Source of the DNA: Helicobacter bilis | GTDB taxonomy: Bacteria; Campylobacterota; Campylobacteria; Campylobacterales; Helicobacteraceae | Assembly: GCF_001999985.1 (NCBI RefSeq) | Contig: NZ_CP019645.1 | Coordinates: 2,356,001 to 2,420,000 of the forward strand | Direction of reading: 5' to 3' | DNA length: 64,000 bases | Shown: positions 10,001 through 18,771 of the stretch, in pieces | Layout: each line of letters opens with the position of its first letter | Position numbering within the stretch: the first letter of the stretch is position 1 | Position numbers and translations under genes: made by a program | Notes under the pieces: model-generated | What the model was told of the DNA's origin: nothing | The model's input: only the letters and a program-made list of their open reading frames with translations | Database searches by the model: none

Positions 10001-11980
10001 GCCTTAGAAAGAGATGAAAGCATTGCTAGACGCAGGACGGACTTGCCTAGCTCACAAAGTGAAGCTGAAAAGACTACTTCAGCAAATGCTACCAACATTA
10101 TACCACAAACAACACAAGAAATAATCAAACAAGCAAAGGCAAGCGGAAAAAGTGTAGCAGAAACAAAGAAATTACTACAAAAACATAATAAAGAGATACA
10201 GAGCATAAGAACAGAGATTAGAAAAGATATTGCAACAAGGCAAAAAAACATAGAACAAGGATACATAGACATAGTAAGCAGCCATCATGCAAAGATAGGA
10301 AAAAAAGGCGGATATACAACAAAAATGTATTTAGAAACCGATAAGGAAAAACAAAGCTATTTATATGATGGTTTTAATAAAGAATCTTTAGACAACTATT
10401 TACAATTAGTCAAAGAAAACGCACCTTTAAAAGAGAGAAACAAGGCACTAGACAAGCTTGTAAATGAAAGACTAGAAGCAGAAGCAAGATTTAGCCAATT
10501 ACAAAAACAACAAGAGGAATTAGAAGACAAACAACTACAAGCATTTGATGAAGAATCTTTTATTAAAAGCTTAGAGGGTAAGAGTAAAGATGAGTTAGAA
10601 AATATTCAAGGCGATTTATGGAGTAAAAGCAATAGTAAAAATAGCGATATACCATTTCCAGTAATAGCTAGAATGCAAAACTTAGTTATGTGGATAAAAG
10701 ATAAAATCCCACAAGCTGCCTTTAATAATGATGAATTAAGAGAAGCGATTAAATCCTTAAGATTTAGGGAAGAATATAAAGATGACATAAATTCTATACA
10801 ATATTTTAAAGAGAACAGAGCATATATAGAACAAACTTTAAACATTAAACCTATAAAAGAATTTGGCACAAATTACGCAGAACATTATCACAGCGGGGAA
10901 TCTGCTATTGCAAAACTCATAAGTGAAGCACAAGCACATAAAGAAAGCGGGGCTAAAGGCGAGTATAAAGGACAAGTTGCAGGAGCATTTCATCGTAAAG
11001 AATTGGGGGATATTGATTTAGTTTGGGGAGAAGTTGAAGGTAGCGGACAACATGCAAAAGGCTATGGACTTGTTAAGATTATTGAGAAGCATTTAAACGC
11101 AGGGGATTTTGAAGCATTCGGTAAGGGCGAAGCTGGACTTATAAACGCTATAAATGAGATTATACAAAATGGCAAACTACTTACTGAAAATGGCGTAAAT
11201 ACGCTTTATTTACAAAAAGATAACAAAGTATTTTTAGTAGGATTAAGTAAAGGTTGGGATAAAAAAGGCGAAAATCAATGGATAATCACAAGTTATGAAG
11301 CAAATAATCTAAGCCCTGATATATTAGAAAAAATCGGTGCTAACAAAACTATTTCTGCTGATGAAAGCCTTAATGCGTTACAGACTTTTAACGCAACCGA
11401 CAACAACATTATACCACAAACCTCACAAGAAATAGTTAAAAATAACAATATAAAAGAATCCGCAAATATGCTAGAATCTAAAGTAAAAATGCAAGGGCAA
11501 GATTTGAACTTAATATATAACACACAAGAAGCAAAACATATAGCAACTTTAAGAACAGATTTAAAAGAGGCGTTAAGCCCATATCTAAACAAAGAGATTG
11601 TAAATAAAGCTACAGGTATAACCGCACAAATATCCACCACAGGTTTAAACAAAATCGCAAGTAAAAAAGCGATAGATAAAAGTGTAGCGAATGGATTCAG
11701 TAGAGACGAGCATTTTAAAGTAGCACAAGATTTAAAAACGCTTTTTGAAAATGCTACAAAAAAGGAAAGCTATGCAGATAAAAAACAAAGTAACGATGTG
11801 ATGGCTATGCACAGATTTTTTGCAGAAATAATAATAAATAACAAACAAGCACAAGCAAAAATGACTTTAAAAGAAAGTATCGAACATGGGAATAGAATTT
11901 ATTCATTAGAATTAGAAGAATTAATCCCAAGCATTAACGCACAACCGCATACCAAAGAAGCACAAGCAAGGGGGAGCTAA
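7058..11980 (+). CDS. Large polyvalent protein with two putative BECR-fold nuclease (DUF3519-like) and two LPD3-like domains
   Basis: 1640 hydrophilic, Lys/Gln/Asn-rich residues with no signal peptide. Two LPD3-like segments lie at about residues 366-496 and 1491-1621; each ends in a YS(V/L)ELE motif. Two near-identical domains lie at about 850-996 and 1261-1417 with the motif KGQVAGAFHR followed by GDI.L.WGE. These match what I know as the barnase/colicin E5-like domain (DUF3519) of Helicobacter mobile elements. Such polyvalent proteins occur on phages and integrative elements as injected or polymorphic toxins. The start lacks a clear ribosome site, so the N-terminus may be truncated. The 3' end is interrupted at a G5 tract (see findings); one extra G would carry the frame to 12045. 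Function is inferred. Confidence 0.75.
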   Translation: MLTILRALDRNVKLNDDTFPIDFTKILSDIENLEKLTLHPEIYPILDTFKSYAKSYQFAQEISKAKALENQVGSGALATTLEGRIKVFLTNRLFKKLFAFIPYIGDNAAITKALQSAIKDLKYPSEITLETLKVLNKADLDKGFKPIKDKENKPRFEYKANTPLSDKELQSQIRGNTQILTPKDTSEIEAIASNPLIQNMERQAKYNEELTQKISQFEANKENIQQDILNNLVVATQEIKQNTELLKQLAQQLTHNNPIHTPNKSIIKAEANNETYFITTDKNNITAIEKQELQLAQPKTYDELMQRDKNENATLESYRDQYADIAEIKEAQAQKQLLLEYKPEVAKASETIEKGVDEKIKVLPKINLNTAKRGEIKEYLSQILKPILDKPLRNTQGLQAYLNNASIDKMISDKAITKSVENGFSKQEHLEAVADIERLFSISKEAIAHSHRENNPGVIIHRLNAPFKESNALITTKESLDKNKNRIYSVELELTPRFNTSTRPTDIEANKGGFNSLNGQGGQNLPTIAKTDTDIIPQKLTERIKNDLDSNDYAEMLKSLKQLENKQAEIDTFTNEANLIRNTLEKQETEKYEKIVSPLFDKYPIMKEFYNERDINTHIYFKRFKNEFLERYNTQYDFFTLDEKAFLAKYPNFTQQDYKEATTQNLKALKDKNVSINEYVSFAKEYMDIVNNPVFEKMAKEIDSVDKKYWDTHFEMSEQRDSKVNEIIAILKKDIDSIDIANKADVSIDNFHKLGRYLAFMKQPEFGFANKLTFTKTGFFGKFLEQTDIKQRELLGELLSVEKLLEKEGKANRVLQDRLFTIFRLMRGEELLDREIKDVPLARELIEKQLNIKPIKEFGTNYAEHYHSGETAIQKLINEAQAHKESGAKGEYKGQVAGAFHRDDIGDITLAWGEKGTGKSDGWGLSKIVEYHPEVLDKLDKLIQDLPIVKETENRYKLDNGDFFISIRKDFEGQKQNWVLTALERDESIARRRTDLPSSQSEAEKTTSANATNIIPQTTQEIIKQAKASGKSVAETKKLLQKHNKEIQSIRTEIRKDIATRQKNIEQGYIDIVSSHHAKIGKKGGYTTKMYLETDKEKQSYLYDGFNKESLDNYLQLVKENAPLKERNKALDKLVNERLEAEARFSQLQKQQEELEDKQLQAFDEESFIKSLEGKSKDELENIQGDLWSKSNSKNSDIPFPVIARMQNLVMWIKDKIPQAAFNNDELREAIKSLRFREEYKDDINSIQYFKENRAYIEQTLNIKPIKEFGTNYAEHYHSGESAIAKLISEAQAHKESGAKGEYKGQVAGAFHRKELGDIDLVWGEVEGSGQHAKGYGLVKIIEKHLNAGDFEAFGKGEAGLINAINEIIQNGKLLTENGVNTLYLQKDNKVFLVGLSKGWDKKGENQWIITSYEANNLSPDILEKIGANKTISADESLNALQTFNATDNNIIPQTSQEIVKNNNIKESANMLESKVKMQGQDLNLIYNTQEAKHIATLRTDLKEALSPYLNKEIVNKATGITAQISTTGLNKIASKKAIDKSVANGFSRDEHFKVAQDLKTLFENATKKESYADKKQSNDVMAMHRFFAEIIINNKQAQAKMTLKESIEHGNRIYSLELEELIPSINAQPHTKEAQARGS
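9608..9760 (+). repeat. Direct repeat copy 1 inside the polyvalent protein gene
   Basis: 153 bases encoding NIKPIKEFGTNYAEHY through VAGAFH. The second copy at 10841-10993 differs at only a small number of positions, mostly synonymous, pointing to recent internal duplication or gene conversion. Confidence 0.85.
10841..10993 (+). repeat. Direct repeat copy 2 inside the polyvalent protein gene
   Basis: Partner of 9608-9760, same length and frame. Sequence after the repeat diverges (DIDLVWGEVEG against DITLAWGEKGT), so the two nuclease-like domains differ in their C-terminal halves. Confidence 0.85.
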
Positions 11981-12391
11981 ACTCACTAAATGTGGGAGAT
12001 ATGCAAGAAAACTTCCCCACGCCTATTGTAAAGCCCTTAAGTTAGATTCTACCACAAATTCCCAAATAAAACAAGCCCCTATATTTCAATTAAAAAAGTA
12101 AATATAATAAAAAGTATCGCTTATGTTTTAAGCAGTTTTACGCAATAAAGCATAAGCCCCCATTATTAGCATATGCGTAATGGGATTAACTCTAAGATAG
12201 TATAAAAAAGCCTTGCCTCGTTGCTTTCTCTTGTCATGTTGCGTTTGTCATGTTGAGTGCAAAGCACGAAACATCTCGCAAGTTTTGCAAGGCGGGTAAA
12301 ATCCTTTTTATTTACAAGTAAAGATGTTTCGGCTTTGCCTCAACATGACAAGTGAGAGACTCAACAATAAACCATAAGGATAAAAAGCAAA
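11981..12391. other. Spacer with shifted-frame tail and dispersed repeat
   Basis: The first 65 bases continue the polyvalent protein in a shifted frame (ELNSLNVGDMQ) to a TAG at 12043-12045. The middle is AT-rich and non-coding. 12231-12352 is a copy of the dispersed palindrome. Confidence 0.6.
12231..12352. repeat. Dispersed TGTCATGTTGA palindromic repeat
   Basis: The left arm TGTCATGTTGAGTGC...GAAACATCTCG faces the right arm AAAGATGTTTCGG...CTCAACATGACAAG. A short extra TGTCATGTTG lies just before. The arms can fold into a long imperfect hairpin. Confidence 0.75.
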
Positions 12392-12892
12392 ATGCTAAAA
12401 ACAATTGGAAATATTATTTATGATTATTATCAATTCTTTATACTCCCATTCTTAAGCATAAGTATATTCTATGCTATGGAATATATGAGTCGGGGTGTAG
12501 AGTTTTTTGTTGATGAAAAGGGTGTGAAGTGGCGATTTTTAAGCTTTTGCGCTTTAATGCAATTTTTCGTTAGCTTAGTTGTTATTTTAAGCGTTTCTGC
12601 TATGTTTAAAAGTGATGCCCTGCAAGAATATCAAACCTTGCAACTTGTAGCCATTATCTTACTTGGCACAACACCCTTTAACATAAGCATTTTAATATGG
12701 GTAGCTATAAAACTAGAAATATACAGACTTATGCAAAATAGATATAAAGACGAATTAAAAGATTTAATAAAAGCAGAATCATTTATAGGACCAGTCTTTT
12801 TTTTGCAAAACTCCAAAAAAAATGTTTTTTTATGTCAGCACAACGAGACTCTAATAGCTACCTTAAAACTTCTTACTATTCACATCATCTAA
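12392..12892 (+). CDS. Small integral membrane protein of unknown function
   Basis: 166 residues with three hydrophobic segments (about 15-30, 50-70 and 85-110), then a charged stretch around [16 protein letters not shown] recognise no family. The last 10 codons run into the 3' end of the convergent chemoreceptor gene, so the natural C-terminus may be lost or the genes genuinely overlap by 30 bases. An AAGGATAAAAAG site sits before the ATG. Confidence 0.55.
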   Translation: MLKTIGNIIYDYYQFFILPFLSISIFYAMEYMSRGVEFFVDEKGVKWRFLSFCALMQFFVSLVVILSVSAMFKSDALQEYQTLQLVAIILLGTTPFNISILIWVAIKLEIYRLMQNRYKDELKDLIKAESFIGPVFFLQNSKKNVFLCQHNETLIATLKLLTIHII

Positions 12893-14618
12893 AATTTTTA
12901 CTGCCACATTATCTAGTGCGGTGCTTATATCGCGTGAATGATTGGCAATTTTTACATTTTGCTGCGTGATGTCTTCAAGTTGCGAGATAGTATCATTGAT
13001 TTGATTGACACCTTCAGCTTGTTCTTTAATAGATTCTGCCATATCGTTGATACTCTGCACCAAAAGATTTGTATTTGCTTCAATTTCACCCAAACTTCTT
13101 TGTGTGCGTTCGGCAAGCTTTCTCACCTCATCAGCAACAACCGCAAACCCTCTGCCGTGTTCTCCTGCCCTTGCGGCTTCAATAGCGGCATTCAAAGCCA
13201 AAAGATTTGTTTGATCTGCAATATCGCGTATGATACCGATGACATTTTTAATATCTTCACTTTGTGCGATGACTTCATTTGTGCGATCACTCACATTTTG
13301 CATAGATTGGGCAATCTCTTCTGTGAGAGTGGCAGTTTGTGCAAGTGATGCACTTTGAGTGTTAGCACTCTCTGTAAGCTCAAGGACAGAAGATTCTAAC
13401 TCTTTAGATTTTACTTCAAGTTCGTTGGCATAGTTTTTAGAGACTGAAAGCATACTCACCATAGAATCCCCCAAGCTATTTACGGCATTTTCAAGCCCTC
13501 TGGGATTTTCTATCCTGTCGGTAAAGTCATTGTTTTTATAGGCGTCAAATACACGAGCTGTATTTTTGAGATTCTCGCCGACAAGGTTTAAAAGCGTGTG
13601 CGACATTTGATTTATCGCATCTTTTAGCTCATTGATTTGCGGATTTAGGCTTGTATTTTCTATCACAGAGCCAAATCGCCCTTCCTTTGCTTCTGCTACG
13701 ACATCTAGTACATCACACAAGGTTGGAATCTTGTCTCAACCCATCTTGTGTGCGTTTGACATTCTCATCAATCGCCTTTGCCATACGCCCGATCTCATCT
13801 TTAGAATCTAGTGGGATAGAATCCATTGTTTTACTCTCGTGGTTGAGATAGGCAAAAAAGGCAAAGACATTGTGCTGTAAGTTTAAGATTCCACGCAAAT
13901 GTGTGCTGTAAAAGAGCCACATTGATGGGAAAAAGATAAGCAAAAATGCTACCATTGAAATGGCGATATTGCTGTATATCGTTTGAGAGATATTACTCAA
14001 AATCCCCTGTGAAGTGGCGTGTGTATAGGTGTCTAGCGTGTCGATATACACACCTGTTGCAATCCAAATATTTGCGGTGTTGGGGATAAGCTGTGCGTAA
14101 GATACTTTTTGTGCATCAACAAACTTTCCATCTGGCAGGGGCTTAGGGAAAACATAATAGACAAATTTACCCCTTTTGCTATCATCTTTTGCACTCTCAA
14201 AAAGATCCCTTATGAAATAAGTGCCATTAATGTCCTTTGTATCCCACAAAGACTTGCCTATAATGTCTGTTTGATGCGGATATGCTAAAGCAACCCCTTC
14301 TTTATACACAAAATAATAGCTTGATTTATCATCTTCAAAATACATCTTGCTAATGGCTTTAGAAATGATTTGTATCTGCTCCTTTTCACTCAATCCCTTG
14401 ACAATCTCACCAAGCGCACTCGCCATAGAATCTGTGCTAAGCTTGATTTTTGCTTCAATCTCTTGCTGTAACATTGCGACGATTTGTTCTTGTGTAGCTT
14501 TGGAGGACTTTGCTTCCCCTAGTATTGTCAGCACTAAAAATATGACAAATGCTATAAAAAAGCCGATAACAAGGCTTAGGAATTTTGATTTAAGTGAGAG
14601 ATTCTTATAAAACTTCAT
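12863..14618 (-). pseudogene. Methyl-accepting chemotaxis protein split by a frameshift in a GT repeat
   Basis: Two abutting reading frames together make one chemoreceptor. The upstream half (14618-13713, 301 codons) has an N-terminal membrane anchor, a periplasmic single Cache-type sensor (YYFVYKEGVALAYPH, WIATGVYID), a second membrane segment and the start of a HAMP-like region. The downstream half (to 12863) has the signalling hairpin with the conserved tip [35 protein letters not shown]. The break lies at about 13719 in CTTGTGTGATG; restoring two bases of the GT repeat would join ...DSNLV to [10 protein letters not shown]. It could be a pseudogene, a phase-variable receptor or a sequencing error. 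Confidence 0.85.
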
Positions 14619-14758
14619 TATAATCCCTTTTGTAAGTTTCTAATATTATATATTATCATAAAAATACAAAATAATTCAAAGAGTGGGATTATTACAACTT
14701 TTAAAAGACTTTGAAAAGTTAAGAAAAACTAGGTGGGTATATTTTGCTGTTTTTATCT

Positions 14759-15319
14759 TCAAGGTAATATATAAATGGGTGTGTTGATACTAATCACTTC
14801 ATATAATTCTTTCATGCTTGCATTATCAAGGGCTATGCAGCCATCAGTCCAATCGCCATATTGTTTAAAAAGTTCTTTCGCAATATTCATGCCATTTGGT
14901 AATCCGTGAATCTTGATATCGCCACCCGCATTTTTATTGTGTTTTTTAGCATTGGCAATATCTAGCTTATTTGGATAACTAATGCCAAGATTGAGAAAAT
15001 AGCGTGATTTTGGGTTTTTAGAATCAATATAATACAAGCCCTCAGGCGTTTTACTATCACCTTCAAACTCTTTGTGTCCTTGCGGATTTTTACCCAATGC
15101 GATATGCGGATAACTTTTTAATAGCTTATTTTTATCATCGTAGAGTTCTAATATTCTTTTTTGTTTATGCACGACAATCTTTGCTACCCTACCTTTTAAG
15201 CTTAAGTCTATGGGATATTCTTGTCCCCTTTCTGTCGCAATGCTTATTTGATAAAGTAAGGTTAGGATACAAAAAAGTAGCAAAATTACTATAATAGCTT
15301 TGGTAAGACTTTGTTTCAT
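14759..15319 (-). CDS. L,D-transpeptidase (YkuD family)
   Basis: 186 residues with an N-terminal membrane anchor (residues 8-25), so it acts in the periplasm on peptidoglycan. The YkuD catalytic signature is complete: HGLPNG and DWTDGCIALDN, whose Cys is the nucleophile. Related Helicobacter and Campylobacter proteins (Csd6/Pgp2 type) trim or cross-link stem peptides and influence helical shape, but this one is much shorter and could serve general cross-linking. It stands alone, 140 bases after the chemoreceptor start. Confidence 0.85.
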   Translation of the reverse strand: MKQSLTKAIIVILLLFCILTLLYQISIATERGQEYPIDLSLKGRVAKIVVHKQKRILELYDDKNKLLKSYPHIALGKNPQGHKEFEGDSKTPEGLYYIDSKNPKSRYFLNLGISYPNKLDIANAKKHNKNAGGDIKIHGLPNGMNIAKELFKQYGDWTDGCIALDNASMKELYEVISINTPIYILP

Positions 15320-15443
15320 TGCTTCACTCTAAAAATGCCAAATCTATCTGCCTAATACATGCCTTGTCTTACATAAAAACACTTTGTATATAAAGTCGTT
15401 CCTTTATATACACTAAGCACATTATGGTTATTTTATTTTGTAA

Positions 15444-16061
15444 TTACTTCTTCTTTGCGGTTGCTTTTGTGCTTGTAGCCTTTGTGCTTTTGGTAGCTCT
15501 AGGTTTTCTTGTAGTGGTTTTTGCTGAAGTGGTTTGATCGCCTATTTTTTCTCCAAGTGTTTGAGTGTCTAAGCCCTCAAGTGCTGATGCGAATATATCA
15601 AGCATATCACCTGTTGAGGTCATTTCGCTACTTTGCTCACTCACATTTTTTGGCTCTAGGTTGTAGATGATATTATAGGCTCGTTTCAAAAATGCTTCAT
15701 TACCTTTTGAAAACTGATAAAAGCATAAAGCTTCTAATCCCTTTGTTCTCACTTCACTTGCTAAAACGCCAAACTCACGATAGTTTGACGCGATTGCAAT
15801 GCTATCGTAGTTGCCAGAATAAAGTGCTTTTGACACATCTACACTTAAACGCATATTATTGTTTGCTTGACTATTGCCTATTGAGATTCTAAAATAATGC
15901 CTATCAAGCTGACTATACCATAAGTCAAGATTGTCTTTTGTGATATATGCGCGTTTTACACAAATATTGTAACCCTCATTTTGCAAATAATCAAAAATAA
16001 GTGTCATAAACGCCGCTTCGAGTCTATCACAATCAATAAACAATGCTAAATTCTTTGCCAT
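15444..16061 (-). CDS. NYN-domain (PIN-like) protein with a Lys/Thr-rich tail
   Basis: 205 residues. The N-terminal part has the NYN/LabA pattern: FIDCDRLEAAF near the start, DVSKALYSGNYDSIAIASNYREFGVLASEVR in the middle, with conserved acidic residues expected for a metal-dependent RNase. The last 35 residues are a low-complexity KTTTRKPRATKSTKAT-type basic tail that may bind nucleic acid. It lies 20 bases after the YejF-like gene start on the same strand but in the opposite order of expression, so it is downstream of nothing obvious. Substrate is unknown. Confidence 0.8.
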   Translation of the reverse strand: MAKNLALFIDCDRLEAAFMTLIFDYLQNEGYNICVKRAYITKDNLDLWYSQLDRHYFRISIGNSQANNNMRLSVDVSKALYSGNYDSIAIASNYREFGVLASEVRTKGLEALCFYQFSKGNEAFLKRAYNIIYNLEPKNVSEQSSEMTSTGDMLDIFASALEGLDTQTLGEKIGDQTTSAKTTTRKPRATKSTKATSTKATAKKK

Positions 16062-16081
16062 ACTATCTCCTTCAAATAGAT

Positions 16082-17872
16082 TTAAGCGATATAAAAATCT
16101 TGGTATATAGATACCATCTTTTTTGTGTAGTCATGTTTTGGATTTGACATTATAGCTTGTGTATGTCCATATTCGACAATTTTACCTTGAAATATGACTG
16201 CTACATTATCGCATAAATTTGCAACAACGCCTAAATCATGCGTGATGAGTATATAGCTCACATTATAAGCTTTTTGCACATCATGCAAGAGTTTTAGCGT
16301 ATTTTTCTGCACGAATTTGTCAAGTGCGCTTGTAGGCTCATCAAGGATTAGAATCTTTGGATTTAGCACCATAGAACGCGCAATAGCTACTCTTTGCCTT
16401 TGACCACCACTTAGCTCACTTGGATAACGAGTAAGCAAACTTCTATCCAAATCTAGCACATTAAAGATTTTTTCAATCTCTTGCATAATAGATTCATCAC
16501 TCTTTTTTTGCAATTTTAGCCCCTCGCTCACTAAATCTTTTACACGAAATCTTGGATTAAGAGAACTCATAGAATCTTGAAAAACGACTTGCATGTTTTT
16601 TCGCATTTCTTTTAAATACCTTTTATCAACTTTTCCATTGTAAGATAAAGTCTGATTAAAATATGAATCTATGCCTTGTGTATCCATGAGATGTAATATA
16701 CCTTTTGCTAAGGAACTTTTACCACTACCGCTTTCCCCTATAATACCCAAAGTTTTACCTTCTTGCAAGGTGAGATTAACATTTTTTGTAATTATAGATA
16801 GTTTTTTGCGAAAGTATTTACTTTTTTTAACGCCTACGCTAAAATCTTTTAGCTGCATTATAGTTGGTGTTTGTGTGGTGTTGTATTGTTTTGTTTCAAG
16901 AAAGTTTGCTTGAAAAAGCTTTTGCGTGTAGCTGTGTTTTGGCGTAGAATGAAGCGTGAGAGTTTCTATAATGTGTCCGTTTTGCATAATGATATAGGTA
17001 TCACAAAGAGCGCGTAAAATGCCTAAATCATGTGTGATAAAAAGCATTGCAACGCGGTGTTTTTTTGCAATTTGTTTCAGCAAGTTTATCACCTGCATAC
17101 TTAGCGACATATCAAGGGCGGTTGTAGGCTCATCACAGATGATTAGCTTTGGATTTGCAACAAGGGCTAGAGAGATTGCCACCCTTTGTCTTTGACCGCC
17201 ACTTAGCTCATGTGGATAGCGAGTAAGTAAGCTGCAATCAAGCCCAACTTCATTGCAAATAGATTCTATATGTGCTTTTCTTTGTTTAGAATCTCTCATA
17301 AGATTATGTATGATAAGCGTTTCTTCAATCTGTTTATATACTTTATGGAGTGGGTTGAGTGAGCTTAGCGGGTCTTGTGGTATGTATGAGATTTCTTTGC
17401 CCAAAATATTTTGCATTGAGAGATTTTGCGTTGTTATGGTTTTAGATTTTCTCTCTTTTTGTAATTGCAATAAATCATAATTACAGAATCTTATCTCACC
17501 TTTGTGTATGTTGATATTTGGTTCAAGTCCCATTATAATTCTTGCAAGCAGGCTTTTACCACTTCCACTCTCACCCGCAAGTCCTAGAATCTGCCCTTGC
17601 TTTATTTCTATATTGATATTTTGTAAGCAAAAGTGATTGCGTGTAGATTCTAGATTCTGTGTCAAATCTGGGTGGGTTAGGGGATTTGAGGTGTAATTTT
17701 TGGAATCTAGATTTTTATTATCTGTATCCCACATTGCGTGTCTATTAGATTCTATATGGGTTTTATGAGATTTAGAATCTTTTGTGCTTGTGCTAAATGA
17801 AGCACATAAACCTTTGATAGATAAAAGTAAATCTTTTGTTGTATCTGCTAATACACCTTCTCTATTCATCAC
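16082..17872 (-). CDS. yejF: Peptide/microcin-type ABC transporter double ATPase, YejF-like
   Basis: 596 residues holding two ABC ATPase domains in one chain, as in YejF/DppDF fusions. Domain 1 has Walker A GLAGESGSGKS and signature LSGGQRQRVAIS; domain 2 has GIIGESGSGKSSLAKG and LSGGQRQRVAIARSM. It energises uptake of oligopeptides through permeases of the YejB/YejE type; a YejE-like permease lies 16 kb away at 34060. Domain 1 carries an insert of about 50 residues (roughly 27-80) where most family members have a short turn; residues 53-76 of it are encoded by the dispersed coding repeat at 17645-17712. Confidence 0.9.
   Translation of the reverse strand: MMNREGVLADTTKDLLLSIKGLCASFSTSTKDSKSHKTHIESNRHAMWDTDNKNLDSKNYTSNPLTHPDLTQNLESTRNHFCLQNINIEIKQGQILGLAGESGSGKSLLARIIMGLEPNINIHKGEIRFCNYDLLQLQKERKSKTITTQNLSMQNILGKEISYIPQDPLSSLNPLHKVYKQIEETLIIHNLMRDSKQRKAHIESICNEVGLDCSLLTRYPHELSGGQRQRVAISLALVANPKLIICDEPTTALDMSLSMQVINLLKQIAKKHRVAMLFITHDLGILRALCDTYIIMQNGHIIETLTLHSTPKHSYTQKLFQANFLETKQYNTTQTPTIMQLKDFSVGVKKSKYFRKKLSIITKNVNLTLQEGKTLGIIGESGSGKSSLAKGILHLMDTQGIDSYFNQTLSYNGKVDKRYLKEMRKNMQVVFQDSMSSLNPRFRVKDLVSEGLKLQKKSDESIMQEIEKIFNVLDLDRSLLTRYPSELSGGQRQRVAIARSMVLNPKILILDEPTSALDKFVQKNTLKLLHDVQKAYNVSYILITHDLGVVANLCDNVAVIFQGKIVEYGHTQAIMSNPKHDYTKKMVSIYQDFYIA
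17645..17712 (-). repeat. Coding-compatible dispersed repeat, copy A, inside yejF
   Basis: Bounded by TCTAGATTCT and GAATCTAGATT with the core AAATCTGGGTGGGT. Read on the coding strand it gives LDSKNYTSNPLTHPDL followed by TQNLES, in frame. It resembles the unit in tatB (46081-46172) and a degenerate one at 53131-53188. Confidence 0.7.
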
Positions 17873-17922
17873 TAAATCCTAAAAATCATAAAATTCTAAA
17901 GGTATATAAGGTTTGTAAGCCA

Positions 17923-18771
17923 TCATTTTGGCACATGATTAACCTCTATCCCATTACGCAATATTGTCGCATTATAGTTATCTGTGATAAGAATGTGTCT
18001 TGCTGATTGTGGCAAGTCTATCTTATATGTTGTTTTAGAATCTGTAAGCATAATCACATCAAGTGGATTCATAGCGTTGTCAAAAATAAGGATTTTTGGA
18101 TACCATGCTTCTGTGTTGTCTTTTGGTGTGATTTGGATTGTGCCTGTGGTTATGGCTGTAAGCCAGTATTTGCCATTAATTTGTGTAAGCGTATTTGTGC
18201 CTTTTGCAAGGACTTTTGCTGCTGCGATATTTGAGTTTAATAAGCTTATATCATATATCCAGTGTGTAGCGGAGTAGCGATTGACATCAATGATTGCATA
18301 ACCTCGCTTAGTTAGATTTGTAGCCATAACGATTGGATCGACACTAGATTCTGCATTGAGCGTGTATGTGAGTTTTATTTTTTCATCTTCTTTTGTTGCT
18401 TCGGTTACATAAAAATATGAGTAGCCAATACTGCTTAAAATATTACTTGCACTATACGCAAGGAAAGTAAAGCTAGGCTCTCTATCAGTCTGCTTTTGTG
18501 CGTTAAGGCGGAAGGTAACAGATACATTGCTAGGCTTTGTGAGTTTGAGAGAGAGTAAGCCATTGCTTTTTAATGCACTAAGCACCTTAACTACATTAAG
18601 ATTACCGCCTTGATAGAATGCCTTTTCATTAGCAAAGATTTTTTTTATAAATTTCTCATTTGCTTGATAGCTATTTTTTGTCATTAGTTTTTGCACTTTT
18701 TGTTGTAATTCACTTGCGATAAGCATATTACAAAGTAGCAATGCGGTTATACAGATTCTAAATATATTCAT
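17923..18771 (-). CDS. Exported protein of unknown function
   Basis: 282 residues with a signal peptide (MNIFRICITALLLCNMLIA-SE). The rest is soluble, beta-rich in appearance, with no motif I can name. Its ATG overlaps the stop of the upstream membrane-anchored gene by one base (TAATG), so the two are translationally coupled and probably act together in the envelope. Confidence 0.75.
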   Translation of the reverse strand: MNIFRICITALLLCNMLIASELQQKVQKLMTKNSYQANEKFIKKIFANEKAFYQGGNLNVVKVLSALKSNGLLSLKLTKPSNVSVTFRLNAQKQTDREPSFTFLAYSASNILSSIGYSYFYVTEATKEDEKIKLTYTLNAESSVDPIVMATNLTKRGYAIIDVNRYSATHWIYDISLLNSNIAAAKVLAKGTNTLTQINGKYWLTAITTGTIQITPKDNTEAWYPKILIFDNAMNPLDVIMLTDSKTTYKIDLPQSARHILITDNYNATILRNGIEVNHVPK

